64,000 nucleotides of DNA from PALSA-129 sp963842505 (GTDB lineage: Bacteria > Acidobacteriota > Terriglobia > Bryobacterales > Bryobacteraceae), in the NCBI GenBank assembly GCA_963842505.1, contig CAWJGZ010000002.1:1240001-1304000 (forward strand), given 5' to 3'. The position numbers and the translations under genes are program-made. The notes below the pieces were generated by a model. It did not search any database, was not told the DNA's origin, and saw only the letters and a program-made list of their open reading frames with translations. Below are positions 18,410 through 27,038 of this stretch, in pieces; positions within the stretch are counted from its first letter, which is position 1, and each line of letters opens with the position of its first letter.

Positions 18410-19594
18410 CTATGCCCCGGACCCGCTCCGGATAATCGAGGCGCGCGAGATCTGCGCGATGGAGGGCGTGCCGCACTGCCTCATCACCAACTGCAGTTCC
18501 GTACGCAAAATGTCCAGCACCCGCTCGACGCCCTCCTGCCCAAACGCCGCTAATCCGTAAATGTACGGACGACCGATACCGACTGCTCGCGCGCCCAGGG
18601 CCAGCGCCTTGTAGATATCCGTCCCGCGCCGGAAGCCGCCATCCACCAGCACAGGAATCTGGCTGCCCGCCGCATCCACCACCTCGGCCAAGCAGTCGAT
18701 GGTGGCGCGCCCTGTTTCGGTGGCGCGGCCACCGTGGTTGGAGACAACAATTCCATCCACGCCGTGCTCGCGGCATAACCTGGCATCCTCGGCGCTGTCG
18801 ATGCCCTTCAGGAGCAGTTTCATGCTGGTCAGCTTCTTCAGGCGATCGACGTAGGCCCATGTGGCCATCGGAGGGTTGGTCCCGCTCTGGATTCCTGCGA
18901 ACATCGGCCGGCTGCCGCTTGCGGGACGGCCCGGCGTGTGGCACGCGGGGCACTCTCTCGAATCGTCCAGGCGGCGCAAGCGTTCCTGAGTCTCGCTATT
19001 TCGCCCGGCCAGCAGATCAATCGTCCATACCATTACGGTGCAACCGCCGGCTTCAGCCCTCCGCACCATAGTCTCGGTTTCATCCCAGCGTGTGGGCATA
19101 TAGAGCTGGTACCATGGCGGCGTTCCGAGCGCCTGCGTGACGTCTTCCAGGCTGCTCGATGACACGTTGGCGAGGATCTGGAGCGTCTTCCTGGCCTTGG
19201 CCGCTCGCGCCACGGCCACCTCTCCCTCCGGATGAAAGGTCTTCTGGCCGCCCACCGGGCACAGGAAGATGGGTGTGTCCCAGACCTTGCCAAACAACTC
19301 GGTTCGCAAATCGCTCTTGCTAACGTCCACCAACCGGCGCGGCCTGAGTTGGAAGTGCTTGAAGCCTTCCAGGTTGGCCCGGAGGGTGGCATCGCCGTCT
19401 ACGCCTCCGGACAGGAAGCCCCAGTGGGCAGGCCGCAGCACCTTCCGCGCCGCCGCCTCGAAGTCCATGACGCTCAGGGCATCCCGGGCGCTGGCAGCCG
19501 CCAGCGGGTTCTCCTGCGGCCAAGCCTGCGATAGCAGCGGGCTGGCGGCCAGAAATCTGAGAAACTGCCGGCGATTCCGAAAAAGAGAGGTCAT
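18410..19594 (-). CDS. FMN-dependent alpha-hydroxy-acid oxidase/dehydrogenase, exported
   Basis: A 394-residue member of the lactate/glycolate oxidase family, which oxidises an alpha-hydroxy acid with FMN. Family signs are Arg-Pro-Ala-His-Trp-Gly-Phe, Pro-Ile-Phe-Leu-Cys-Pro-Val-Gly-Gly-Gln-Lys (near the FMN), Trp-Tyr-Gln-Leu-Tyr, Leu-Leu-Leu-Lys-Gly-Ile (catalytic-barrel Lys), Val-Ser-Asn-His-Gly-Gly-Arg (active-site His/Arg) and Val-Leu-Val-Asp-Gly-Gly-Phe-Arg-Arg-Gly. The N-terminus contains Arg-Asn-Arg-Arg-Gln-Phe-Leu-Arg-Phe-Leu, a Tat-like signal, fitting export with bound cofactor. It is convergent with the spermidine-synthase-like gene (13 bp between stops). Cys-Pro-Ala-Cys-His around residue 210 resembles a c-type heme motif and is unusual for this family. 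Confidence 0.88.
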   Translation of the reverse strand: MTSLFRNRRQFLRFLAASPLLSQAWPQENPLAAASARDALSVMDFEAAARKVLRPAHWGFLSGGVDGDATLRANLEGFKHFQLRPRRLVDVSKSDLRTELFGKVWDTPIFLCPVGGQKTFHPEGEVAVARAAKARKTLQILANVSSSSLEDVTQALGTPPWYQLYMPTRWDETETMVRRAEAGGCTVMVWTIDLLAGRNSETQERLRRLDDSRECPACHTPGRPASGSRPMFAGIQSGTNPPMATWAYVDRLKKLTSMKLLLKGIDSAEDARLCREHGVDGIVVSNHGGRATETGRATIDCLAEVVDAAGSQIPVLVDGGFRRGTDIYKALALGARAVGIGRPYIYGLAAFGQEGVERVLDILRTELQLVMRQCGTPSIAQISRASIIRSGSGA

Positions 19595-19905
19595 TATCTG
19601 TAGTGTATCAAAGGCAATATTCAGGATTAGGGATCTTCCGGCTTTCTAGAAAATTTCCCCGCTGCGAATCTGAGGCCAGGGGAACTCTGGACATGGGCCG
19701 TCTTCCAATGCACCAATCATCTTCGCCGTCGTAGTGGACGCCTCGAAACGCAAACGCCAGTGACGTCAACTTCAGCGAAGCGCTCATGCTGTTTGAGCAG
19801 CCGATCATTCCAGATGAGATCCGAGGTACCAATCCTTTCTGCACGCGTATCGTGACGCGTTATAACTCCTCCCGCGCAGGCCGTGCGGCAAAGTAGCTCA
19901 GGGCG
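19595..19905. other. Intergenic region without a clear gene
   Basis: 311 bp between two minus-strand genes. It presumably holds the promoter of the hydroxy-acid oxidase gene. Plus-strand codons around 19755-19895 give a short plausible peptide (Val-Asn-Phe-Ser-Glu-Ala-Leu-Met-Leu-Phe-Glu-Gln) without a start or ribosome-binding site; it may be a gene remnant but I cannot identify it. Confidence 0.4.
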
Positions 19906-21267
19906 CTACTGCTTGTAAACCGTTCCCGCTTTCATGACGAACTTCACGCGACGCAGGGCCGAGATGTCGCTGGCGGGATTGCCGTCGACGGCAATGAGAT
20001 CGGCGAACATTCCGGCTTTCACCTCCCCGATGTTCATGTGCAGGACCCGTCCAGCTACCGAGGTCGCGGCCTTCATCGCGTCCACTGCGGGCATGCCATA
20101 CTCGACCATCAGCTCGATCTCGCGCGCGTTCTCTCCGTGGTTGAATACGCCAATGTCGCTACCGCTCAGGATGGTGACGCCGGCATCGAGCGCCGCCTTA
20201 AAACTGGCGCGCTTCCGCACGATGCTCGCCGGAGCGGGTTGCTGGCCCTTTTTCCAGCCGCCGTACTGGCTTATGGCGTCGCCGGCGGCCAAAGTGGGGC
20301 AGAGGGCTACGTGGTGCTCCACCATCAGCTTGAATATCTCCGGCGTGCCGCCATCTCCGTGCTCGATGGTTTCAACTCCGGCCAGAATGGCGCGCCGCAT
20401 GCCCTCGGGCGTACTGGCATGCACAGACACGGGCACGCCGGCACTCCTGGCTGTCTCGACGGCCACCTTCAGCTCTTCGAGAGAAAACGTGGGGTGCGCC
20501 ACCAGAAGCGGACCCCAACGGTAATCGGCGTACATTTTAATCCAGTCGGCGCCGTGGGCGATCTGATCGCGCACCACGTGGGTGAGGCTTTCGACGCCAT
20601 CGGCTTCTTCGGCGCCCTGCGGGACGCGCCATTCGGGCGCAAATCCCTTGGGGTTGTAAGTGCCGGTAGCGGCGATGGCGCGCGTGGAGGCGAGCACGCG
20701 CGGACCGGGAATGATGCCTTGGTCAACGGCCTGTTTGAGTTCGACGTCGGTGTAGCCGGCGCCCTCGGTGCCGAGATCGCGAATCGTGGTGAAGCCAGCC
20801 ATCAGCGTGTCGCGCAGGTGGTTGACCGCGCGCGCCACGCGCAGACCGAGGCCCTCATGCGCCACCTGGTCGTTCCAGCTGGTCTCATTGTATGCATGCA
20901 GCAGGATGTGCGAGTGGCCCTCGACGAGCCCCGGCATCAGGGTGGTGCCCGGCAATTCGACGACCTTGGCGCCAGCGGCGTCGACGCTTGCGACCGGCCC
21001 CGCGGCTTCGATGCGGTCGCCCTTCACCCGCACGGCCCAACCTTCATGCATGGCCTCGCCGTCGAAGACGCGCGCCGGCTTCAGCAGCCTGGTGACGGGT
21101 GGCTCACTCGCCTGCACCGGCGGCAGATACATGCCGTGAGCATCGCGGGGTTGACCAGTAGCCGCGGGCTCACGCGCCTGCGTCTGGGCCTGAACAGCAA
21201 CGGGAACCAGGGCCAGAAGAAGACAGCCGGTCACAGCAGTGGCTAACATCGATTTGCGAAACGTCAT
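19906..21267 (-). CDS. Secreted imidazolonepropionase-like amidohydrolase
   Basis: A 453-residue metal-dependent amidohydrolase. The start at 21267 is fixed by AGGAG a few bases upstream and a clean signal peptide (Thr-Phe-Arg-Lys-Ser-Met then a long hydrophobic core ending Val-Gln-Ala-Gln). The metal site begins Gly-Leu-Val-Glu-Gly-His-Ser-His, then the likely bridging Lys in Trp-Ile-Lys-Met-Tyr-Ala-Asp, Val-Ser-Val-His-Ala-Ser, Glu-His-Gly-Asp-Gly and the late Gly-Ser-Asp-Ile-Gly. These are the ligands of the dipeptidase/imidazolonepropionase-like branch. Many members act on dipeptides or cyclic amides in the periplasm; the substrate is unknown. A similar enzyme is encoded just upstream. 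Confidence 0.9.
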   Translation of the reverse strand: MTFRKSMLATAVTGCLLLALVPVAVQAQTQAREPAATGQPRDAHGMYLPPVQASEPPVTRLLKPARVFDGEAMHEGWAVRVKGDRIEAAGPVASVDAAGAKVVELPGTTLMPGLVEGHSHILLHAYNETSWNDQVAHEGLGLRVARAVNHLRDTLMAGFTTIRDLGTEGAGYTDVELKQAVDQGIIPGPRVLASTRAIAATGTYNPKGFAPEWRVPQGAEEADGVESLTHVVRDQIAHGADWIKMYADYRWGPLLVAHPTFSLEELKVAVETARSAGVPVSVHASTPEGMRRAILAGVETIEHGDGGTPEIFKLMVEHHVALCPTLAAGDAISQYGGWKKGQQPAPASIVRKRASFKAALDAGVTILSGSDIGVFNHGENAREIELMVEYGMPAVDAMKAATSVAGRVLHMNIGEVKAGMFADLIAVDGNPASDISALRRVKFVMKAGTVYKQ

Positions 21268-21299
21268 GGTAATTCTCCTCAACGATGTTGATTTCTTCC

Positions 21300-21433
21300 G
21301 CCAAGCCAAACCTCGCTTGGCCTGGGACCTCGCTGAAAAAAGCCAAACATTACTGGCCGCCGATGGACCACACAGATAAATGCAGATCGAAAGGAATCAT
21401 CCTTATTAGCATTCATCGGCGTTGATCGGCGGC
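21300..21433. repeat. Hairpin plus imperfect inverted repeat in intergenic DNA
   Basis: A gccaagc / gcttggc stem (21300-21321) lies in the leader of the downstream amidohydrolase. Next, 21355-21388 read on the minus strand (atctgcatttatctgtgtgg then tccatcggcggcc) resembles plus-strand 21411-21433 (attcatcggcgttgatcggcggc). The pair forms an imperfect inverted repeat of a phrase that looks like dispersed intergenic repeat DNA. Confidence 0.5.
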
Positions 21434-21605
21434 TCAAAATGTTTTCTTCTGGCTTTTCCAGCGTCCCCCTACCGCGAGGGGATTAGTGAACAGGTTCAGC
21501 CCGCTTCCGCCGACGGACGCATTGCCGTTCGCACCCGCAATGGCGCCGGTCACACCGTTCGGCAACCCGGCCGACGGGCCAGTAACGACCACCAGTCCAC
21601 TTCAA
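21434..21605 (-). pseudogene. Possible C-terminal remnant of an Oar-like TonB-dependent receptor
   Basis: One minus-strand frame is open from about 21605 to a TGA at 21434-21436 without a start codon. It reads Gly-Ala-Asn-Gly-Asn-Ala-Ser-Val-Gly-Gly-Ser-Gly-Leu-Asn-Leu-Phe-Thr-Asn-Pro. This Gly/Asn-rich phrase ending Asn-Leu-Phe-x-Asn-Pro resembles a segment of Oar-type receptors common in this bacterial group. Only about 55 codons remain. The identification is tentative. Confidence 0.35.
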
Positions 21606-21612
21606 ACGGAAT

Positions 21613-22872
21613 TCACTCCGCCTTCGCCGTCACTGCGGCGCTCCGGCCCGCATTCTTATACACTCGACCGCCTTTCATGACGAATATCACTTTCCGCACA
21701 TTCGTAATGTGGTCCAGTGGATTGCCGTCGGTCGCCACAAGGTCGGCATCCATTCCGGCGGCTATTGTGCCGATCTGTTTTTCGAGCCCCAGGCACTCCG
21801 CCGCTCTTGAGGTCGCGCTGATGATCGCTTCCATCGCGGGCTGGCCGCCGTTCTGTACACGCAAGACGAATTCTTCGGAATTGTGCCCGTGCGCGCCGGC
21901 CACCGCGTCGGTCCCAAACACGACCTTCACTTTCTTCGCTACCGCGCGATGAATCAGGTCATAGCGGATCGGCATGGACGCCGCCATCTCCTCAAACCCC
22001 TTTTCGGTGAAGTTGCCCATCCCAAAAAAAGCGGCTTTGTGATTGATGTAGTTGGGCACGGTCGATACGTTCGGATCCAGATAGGTGCCGTGTTTCACCA
22101 TCAGGTCAAGGACTTCGTCATTGATGAACGTTCCGTGCTCGATGGAGGTGCATCCGGCGAGCACGGCGGCCTTGGCGCCGCTCGATGCGTGCGCGTGAAC
22201 GGCGGAGCGGTGCGCCAGCGCCGTCGCCTCCCCGCATGCCGCCTGAATCTGCTCGTCGGTCATGGTTTGCGCTCCGCCGTCGCGGCTGCTGGCGGTTGCG
22301 AATAACTTGATAACGTCTGAACCGGTGGCCACGAGCTGCTGGACCTTAGCCCGAATTTCGTCGGGTGTTCCGGAATGTTCATTCAGTGTGTTGCCCGAAG
22401 TGAGGATTCGCGGCCCCGGCACCACGCCTTCATTAATCAAGTCGCGCAAAATCTTGTCGCTCTCCGCACCCAGGCTCTGCACCGTTGTGAAACCGCCCTG
22501 CAGTGTTTCCCAAGCGTTGCCTTCGATCCGCAGAGTGGACTCCGCTGGCGATTCTCCCCGAGTGTCGGCTCTTCCGGCCTTATTGAAATGCCCGTTGATA
22601 TGAACATGCGTATCGATCCAGCCGGGCATCAGCGTGAGACCGCTCAGATCATAAGTCACCGGCCCTGCGCCGCCGGGTTCGACTCGCAAAATCTTCGATC
22701 CATCAATTGTGACTTTGACATTTCTCTGGACCCCGCCTCGGCCGTCCAGCACCGTGCCCGCACGGATGGTAATCGGCGTCTGGGCCCAGCCGAAAGCGGC
22801 CGCGGCCAATAAGGGGACGATTCGCCACAACCATGGATACCGCATACGAGCCGGCACAATCGCCACTTTCAT
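21613..22872 (-). CDS. Secreted amidohydrolase
   Basis: A 419-residue metal-dependent amidohydrolase, a distant paralogue of the next gene downstream. The ATG at 22872 has AAGG about 7 bases upstream; a second ATG at 22845 would give a shorter signal peptide but lacks a ribosome-binding site. The export signal ends Phe-Gly-Trp-Ala-Gln. Metal-site motifs are Trp-Ile-Asp-Thr-His-Val-His-Ile-Asn-Gly-His, Val-Ile-Lys-Leu-Phe-Ala (Lys ligand), Ala-Val-His-Ala-His-Ala, Ser-Ile-Glu-His-Gly and Val-Phe-Gly-Thr-Asp-Ala-Val. The substrate is not predictable. It may be transcribed with the Oar-like receptor gene upstream (61-bp gap). Confidence 0.88.
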   Translation of the reverse strand: MKVAIVPARMRYPWLWRIVPLLAAAAFGWAQTPITIRAGTVLDGRGGVQRNVKVTIDGSKILRVEPGGAGPVTYDLSGLTLMPGWIDTHVHINGHFNKAGRADTRGESPAESTLRIEGNAWETLQGGFTTVQSLGAESDKILRDLINEGVVPGPRILTSGNTLNEHSGTPDEIRAKVQQLVATGSDVIKLFATASSRDGGAQTMTDEQIQAACGEATALAHRSAVHAHASSGAKAAVLAGCTSIEHGTFINDEVLDLMVKHGTYLDPNVSTVPNYINHKAAFFGMGNFTEKGFEEMAASMPIRYDLIHRAVAKKVKVVFGTDAVAGAHGHNSEEFVLRVQNGGQPAMEAIISATSRAAECLGLEKQIGTIAAGMDADLVATDGNPLDHITNVRKVIFVMKGGRVYKNAGRSAAVTAKAE

Positions 22873-22933
22873 TTTGAACCTTCGGCCCTCTTCCGTGTAT
22901 GTGTCATTCCGAACCGATCTCTTGGCCGGGCCG

Positions 22934-25900
22934 TCAAAAGGTGAAGTGCGCCTGGATATCGATGACGCGGCCTCCAGGGTTCTGGGCGTTGCTTATGTCG
23001 CGGTTGGCCGTGGTGGTCTGGCCAAAGGTCGAACTGCTGGCGGTCACGGTGCCGAATTCGAAGTCCGTGAGGTTGAGGACATTGAGAGCGCTGACACGGA
23101 ACTCCAACGTCGCGTGCTCTTTAATCGGCACCCTCTTGAGCAGCATCACGTCAAAGAAGTTCTGCCATGGGCTATAAAGATACACCTGTTGGCCGAACGC
23201 GTAAGGCGCTAATTGCGGCCCGATATACGGCGCGCTGGTATTCAGGTTGCTCCAGCTCAATCCACCGGCCTCAAACGCGGCTTCGCTGTTCTGGATCACG
23301 CTTTGCGGCAGGAACCACACCAGTCCCTGGCCGTTGGTGCCGGTGGTCTTGTAAATGGAAACCATGCTCTGCAATTGCTTGGTAGTCATGTTCTGCAGAA
23401 CAACGCCGTTGTCGTAATTGTTCATCCCGTATCCCCTGGTACCCAGGGAGACTGGCGCGCCGGACTGGGTACGCCCCACACCGTTCAGTTGCCAGCCTTG
23501 CAGGATCTTCATCACGACCCGGTTGCCCGAGGGAAGGAAGTGGCGACCCGGTCCGAAGGGCAGCTCGTAAATCCAGTTGTACTTGATTGCGTGGCGGATA
23601 TCGAAGCTCGGCGGCGCCTTGCTCAGCCCCAGATTACGGAACGTCAAGGGTTGGTTGTCAACGTTCTCGTCGATCGTCGAGCCGTTGGCGAGCGATTTGC
23701 TCCACACGTAGCTCGCCTGGAAGATCAGGCCGGATGCCATCCGCCGGCGAAATTCCACTTGCATGGCGTCGTAGTACGATTCTCCCAGGTTTGTCAGCAG
23801 CCAGCTTGAGGTCACACTCGGGTTGACATCGAACATGTTCGCCGGATACCCGGCCTTCAGCAGGTTGCCCATGTAAGTTGTATTTTGGTAGATGGCTGCG
23901 GCGATGCTTGCCATGCGGTTCTGCCGCAGATACGTAGCGTAAGTGGTGGTGTTAGTGCCGACTGTCGCCGACAGAATCGGAGTGGGTTGCTGGCCGGGCA
24001 GACCCTGGTCGCTGTAATTGACCACGCTGGTGTTGTTGTTGATGTTACCCCCGCGCGCAATCGTCAGGTTCTGCTGGGCGACGTAAGACTCTTTCAGGAA
24101 GCCATTCTCGAATATGTTGAGCTCGTCGATGTTCAGCTGCCGCCATTCCTTCAGGCCGTGGTTGCCGGTGTAGCGTACTTCAATGACATTGTTCTTCCCC
24201 GCTTCCCGTTGAAAGCCGATGTTCCAGCTCTCCACATACCCCATCTTCAAATTGGGGTCGAAGGCATTCTCGTGATCGGCGGCTGTGGCGGCCATGGGGT
24301 CCGCCGGCGACGCTGGATAAGGCCGCGACGGGAGGGTCGCCTGGCTGAACAGCACACTGCCCGGATTGCCGAAATACTGAGGCCAGAGGGACGAACTCAC
24401 CGAATCGTCCACGGTCAGGCCCGGATTCGTTCCTAACATATTGCGCACGACGTTCGAGCCCTCGCGGATGGTCGAGATGCCGTATCCGGCGCGCAACACC
24501 GAGGCGCCCTGGTGATGCCCGAACAGAAAGCCCAAAGGGCCACTTGCGCCGGGAATCTGCCACGCAATCCCGCCCGACGGAGCCCAGCTGTGGGGCGCGG
24601 CAAAGGCGACATTCTTAATGTTGGTGTAAGTCGGCGACGAGCCCGTCATCGTCCCCGGCATGAACCAATTGCCGACGCCGGAGATGCCCCAGCTTGCCGC
24701 GTAGTTGACGGGAACCGAGTAAACGTCGTTCAGGTTGTCGTATGGGTCCTGCTGCTCGAACCGCAAGCCGAGCGAAACGGTGAGGTTCGGCAGCACGCGC
24801 CACGTATCCTGTGCGAAGACGCCAAACTGCCGTTGCCGGTCGTTATAGACGGCCGGCATGTTTCCATAAGTCCCGGTTGGGCCGTTCAGCACCACCCGCC
24901 GCGTAATGGCGGACACGCGTCCCGTCAGGGTCGCATACAACTGGGCTGCGTCGGACAGGTAAGTCGACGTTGCCCCGGGCATAGAACTGGTGGTGAAAAC
25001 GTCCGTGCTGCCATTGCCCACCGGATCCCCGGTTGCGATTCCAAATGCGATCTGCGGCAGCGTTTCCGTGTAAATGTACTGGCTATATGTTGTTACCTGG
25101 CTGAAGTCGCCGCCAAACGTGAGCATGTGGGCGCCCTTCGTGTAGTGCAACGTATCGGTGGTCTGCCAGGTGGGAAACATGTGCCGGTACGGTTCGTTCT
25201 GTTCGGTAACCGGAGACAGGCTGAACCCCAGAGTGGGAACATAACCCTTCCACTGCGCATAGAACGCATCCGATCCCATAGTGTCGTCCTCCACCACCAT
25301 CCCGGTCTGCATTCCTCCGTGCCATTCGTTGGTGAGGTTCGAACTGAGCGAGGAACGCAGGGAGAAGATCGCGGAGTACCGGTTGCTTCTCTCCCCAGCC
25401 TTGATGTCGGTTCCCAGAATCGTTCCCGTCCCCGGGTACTGGGATGGCAGGGTCAATGTGTTGAACATGGCGTAGCTGTACGTCAGCGACAACACGTGGC
25501 GCGAGCTCACGATGTAGTCCAGGCGCGTGGTGGAGAAGTCCCGGTTATCCGGCCCCGTGAACATGTAGTTCAGCGTGCTGCGGTTATAGTCCGAGGCATT
25601 CGTGTTGGAAACCAGGTTGCCATTTTTGGTGAGCCCCTGAATCTCGTTGAGCGTGTTTGCAATAATGGGATCCGGCGTGGCGTTGAAACCTGCCGCCTTG
25701 GCAAGCGTCAGCACATTTACAGTGTTCAGCACGGGGTTCGAAGATGTACATCCCGTCTGACAATAGGTGTAGTTGCCCGCCATGGCGGACGGGTTCATCA
25801 CCGTGTCCGACTCGGCGGTGCCCCGCGGAAAGCGCCGGATCTCCAGATTGGTAAAGAAGAACAGCTTATTTTTGAGGATAGGTCCGCCCACGTGGAACCC

Positions 25901-26749
25901 GCCCTGATTGAACTGGATAACATCCCGAGGCAAGTGTTGAATGGTGTTGAAATAGTAGTTGGTGTCCAACGCGGTGTTCCGCACCATCCAGAACGCTCCA
26001 CCGTGGAACTGATTGGTGCCACTTTTGATCACGAACTTCATCACCGCAGCGCCATCGGCCGAGGCATCGGCGCCGGCAGCCGATGTAGTCAACGTAACCT
26101 GGTCGACCGCGTCCTGCTGTATCGGGATGAATGAGTAAAACCCCGTCCCGCTCGCACTCTTTGCTATCTGCTCCTGCGAGTTCAACCCTTCCACCGTGAC
26201 GGAAAGCGCACCGTTTGGCAGACCGTTGATGCTGGAATAGCGAATTGAGGTGTTCGTCTGCACGCCCGGCTGGTTCACCAGCATGTCGACCCCATTGCGC
26301 GTCAAAGTCGGCAGCTCGTCGACCTGCCGTCCTTCCATCGTGGCGTTGAGGGTGGCGCTGCTGGTCTGCACCAGCTCTTCGGCGCCGGACACCACGATCT
26401 TCTCCTCCACCATGCCCACTTCCAGTTTGGCATTGACCGTGGCCGGCACGCCGGCGTCCATTACCATGTCCGGAACGACAGTCGTGCGGAACCCCGTTGC
26501 CGTTACGGTTACCCGGTAGTTTCCCTGCGTCAGGGCAGGCACCGCCCAATGCCCGTGCTCATTGGTGGTGGCTTTGAAAACGGCCGTGGTGCCGCTGTTG
26601 GTGATTGTCACGTTGGCGCCGACAACTGCGGCGCCCTGCGGATCCGTAACGGTTCCGTCCATTGTTGCGGTAATTCCCCCGTTTTGGCCAAAAGCATAGG
26701 TGGCGCATACCGCCAATAGCACAAAAAGCCTTTTTATCTTCCCGTTCAT
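22934..26749 (-). CDS. Oar-like TonB-dependent outer-membrane receptor
   Basis: A 1271-residue outer-membrane protein. A signal peptide (Arg-Leu-Phe-Val-Leu-Leu-Ala-Val-Cys-Ala) is followed by a carboxypeptidase-regulatory-like beta-sandwich (about residues 25-110: Gly-Thr-Val-Thr-Asp-Pro-Gln-Gly-Ala, later Gly-Asn-Tyr-Arg-Val-Thr-Val-Thr-Ala-Thr-Gly-Phe). A plug domain comes next (about 120-260), then a long beta-barrel with many aromatic strands, ending Ile-Asp-Ile-Gln-Ala-His-Phe-Thr-Phe with the aromatic C-terminus expected of a barrel. Such receptors are abundant in Acidobacteriota and probably import oligosaccharides or peptides with TonB energy. Two secreted amidohydrolases follow on the same strand and could process an imported substrate, but co-regulation is inference. 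Confidence 0.93.
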   Translation of the reverse strand: MNGKIKRLFVLLAVCATYAFGQNGGITATMDGTVTDPQGAAVVGANVTITNSGTTAVFKATTNEHGHWAVPALTQGNYRVTVTATGFRTTVVPDMVMDAGVPATVNAKLEVGMVEEKIVVSGAEELVQTSSATLNATMEGRQVDELPTLTRNGVDMLVNQPGVQTNTSIRYSSINGLPNGALSVTVEGLNSQEQIAKSASGTGFYSFIPIQQDAVDQVTLTTSAAGADASADGAAVMKFVIKSGTNQFHGGAFWMVRNTALDTNYYFNTIQHLPRDVIQFNQGGFHVGGPILKNKLFFFTNLEIRRFPRGTAESDTVMNPSAMAGNYTYCQTGCTSSNPVLNTVNVLTLAKAAGFNATPDPIIANTLNEIQGLTKNGNLVSNTNASDYNRSTLNYMFTGPDNRDFSTTRLDYIVSSRHVLSLTYSYAMFNTLTLPSQYPGTGTILGTDIKAGERSNRYSAIFSLRSSLSSNLTNEWHGGMQTGMVVEDDTMGSDAFYAQWKGYVPTLGFSLSPVTEQNEPYRHMFPTWQTTDTLHYTKGAHMLTFGGDFSQVTTYSQYIYTETLPQIAFGIATGDPVGNGSTDVFTTSSMPGATSTYLSDAAQLYATLTGRVSAITRRVVLNGPTGTYGNMPAVYNDRQRQFGVFAQDTWRVLPNLTVSLGLRFEQQDPYDNLNDVYSVPVNYAASWGISGVGNWFMPGTMTGSSPTYTNIKNVAFAAPHSWAPSGGIAWQIPGASGPLGFLFGHHQGASVLRAGYGISTIREGSNVVRNMLGTNPGLTVDDSVSSSLWPQYFGNPGSVLFSQATLPSRPYPASPADPMAATAADHENAFDPNLKMGYVESWNIGFQREAGKNNVIEVRYTGNHGLKEWRQLNIDELNIFENGFLKESYVAQQNLTIARGGNINNNTSVVNYSDQGLPGQQPTPILSATVGTNTTTYATYLRQNRMASIAAAIYQNTTYMGNLLKAGYPANMFDVNPSVTSSWLLTNLGESYYDAMQVEFRRRMASGLIFQASYVWSKSLANGSTIDENVDNQPLTFRNLGLSKAPPSFDIRHAIKYNWIYELPFGPGRHFLPSGNRVVMKILQGWQLNGVGRTQSGAPVSLGTRGYGMNNYDNGVVLQNMTTKQLQSMVSIYKTTGTNGQGLVWFLPQSVIQNSEAAFEAGGLSWSNLNTSAPYIGPQLAPYAFGQQVYLYSPWQNFFDVMLLKRVPIKEHATLEFRVSALNVLNLTDFEFGTVTASSSTFGQTTTANRDISNAQNPGGRVIDIQAHFTF

Positions 26750-26797
26750 GTTCTCGCCCCTGAATTGGGAACTTTAACATTCGTCGACCGACATTAC

Positions 26798-26815
26798 AAG
26801 ATAAACAAGATAAAC
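26798..26815 (-). promoter_or_regulatory. Tandem 9-bp repeat upstream of the receptor gene
   Basis: caagataaa occurs twice head-to-tail (26798-26806 and 26807-26815), about 50 bp before the receptor start. On the coding strand this reads tttatcttg twice, followed by taatgt, a possible -10 element. It could be an operator or promoter; binding partner unknown. Confidence 0.35.
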
Positions 26816-27038
26816 AGGTTCTATTATCTGACGGCTCAACTGTTGAACGGTTGACGGAGACTATCGATTCGCCGCAACGCGTGTGCTTGGCTATAATCGC
26901 GGGTGGGCCATGAGGCCAATACCAAAATCCTGGCAATCCATTACTCTCCGCCGAAGTACGATACCTGGCTGGACTAGGCCCGGCATCAAATACGCGACTA
27001 TCCGCCAGGGGGGCGCCGACGGTCAATAGGAGGATCAC

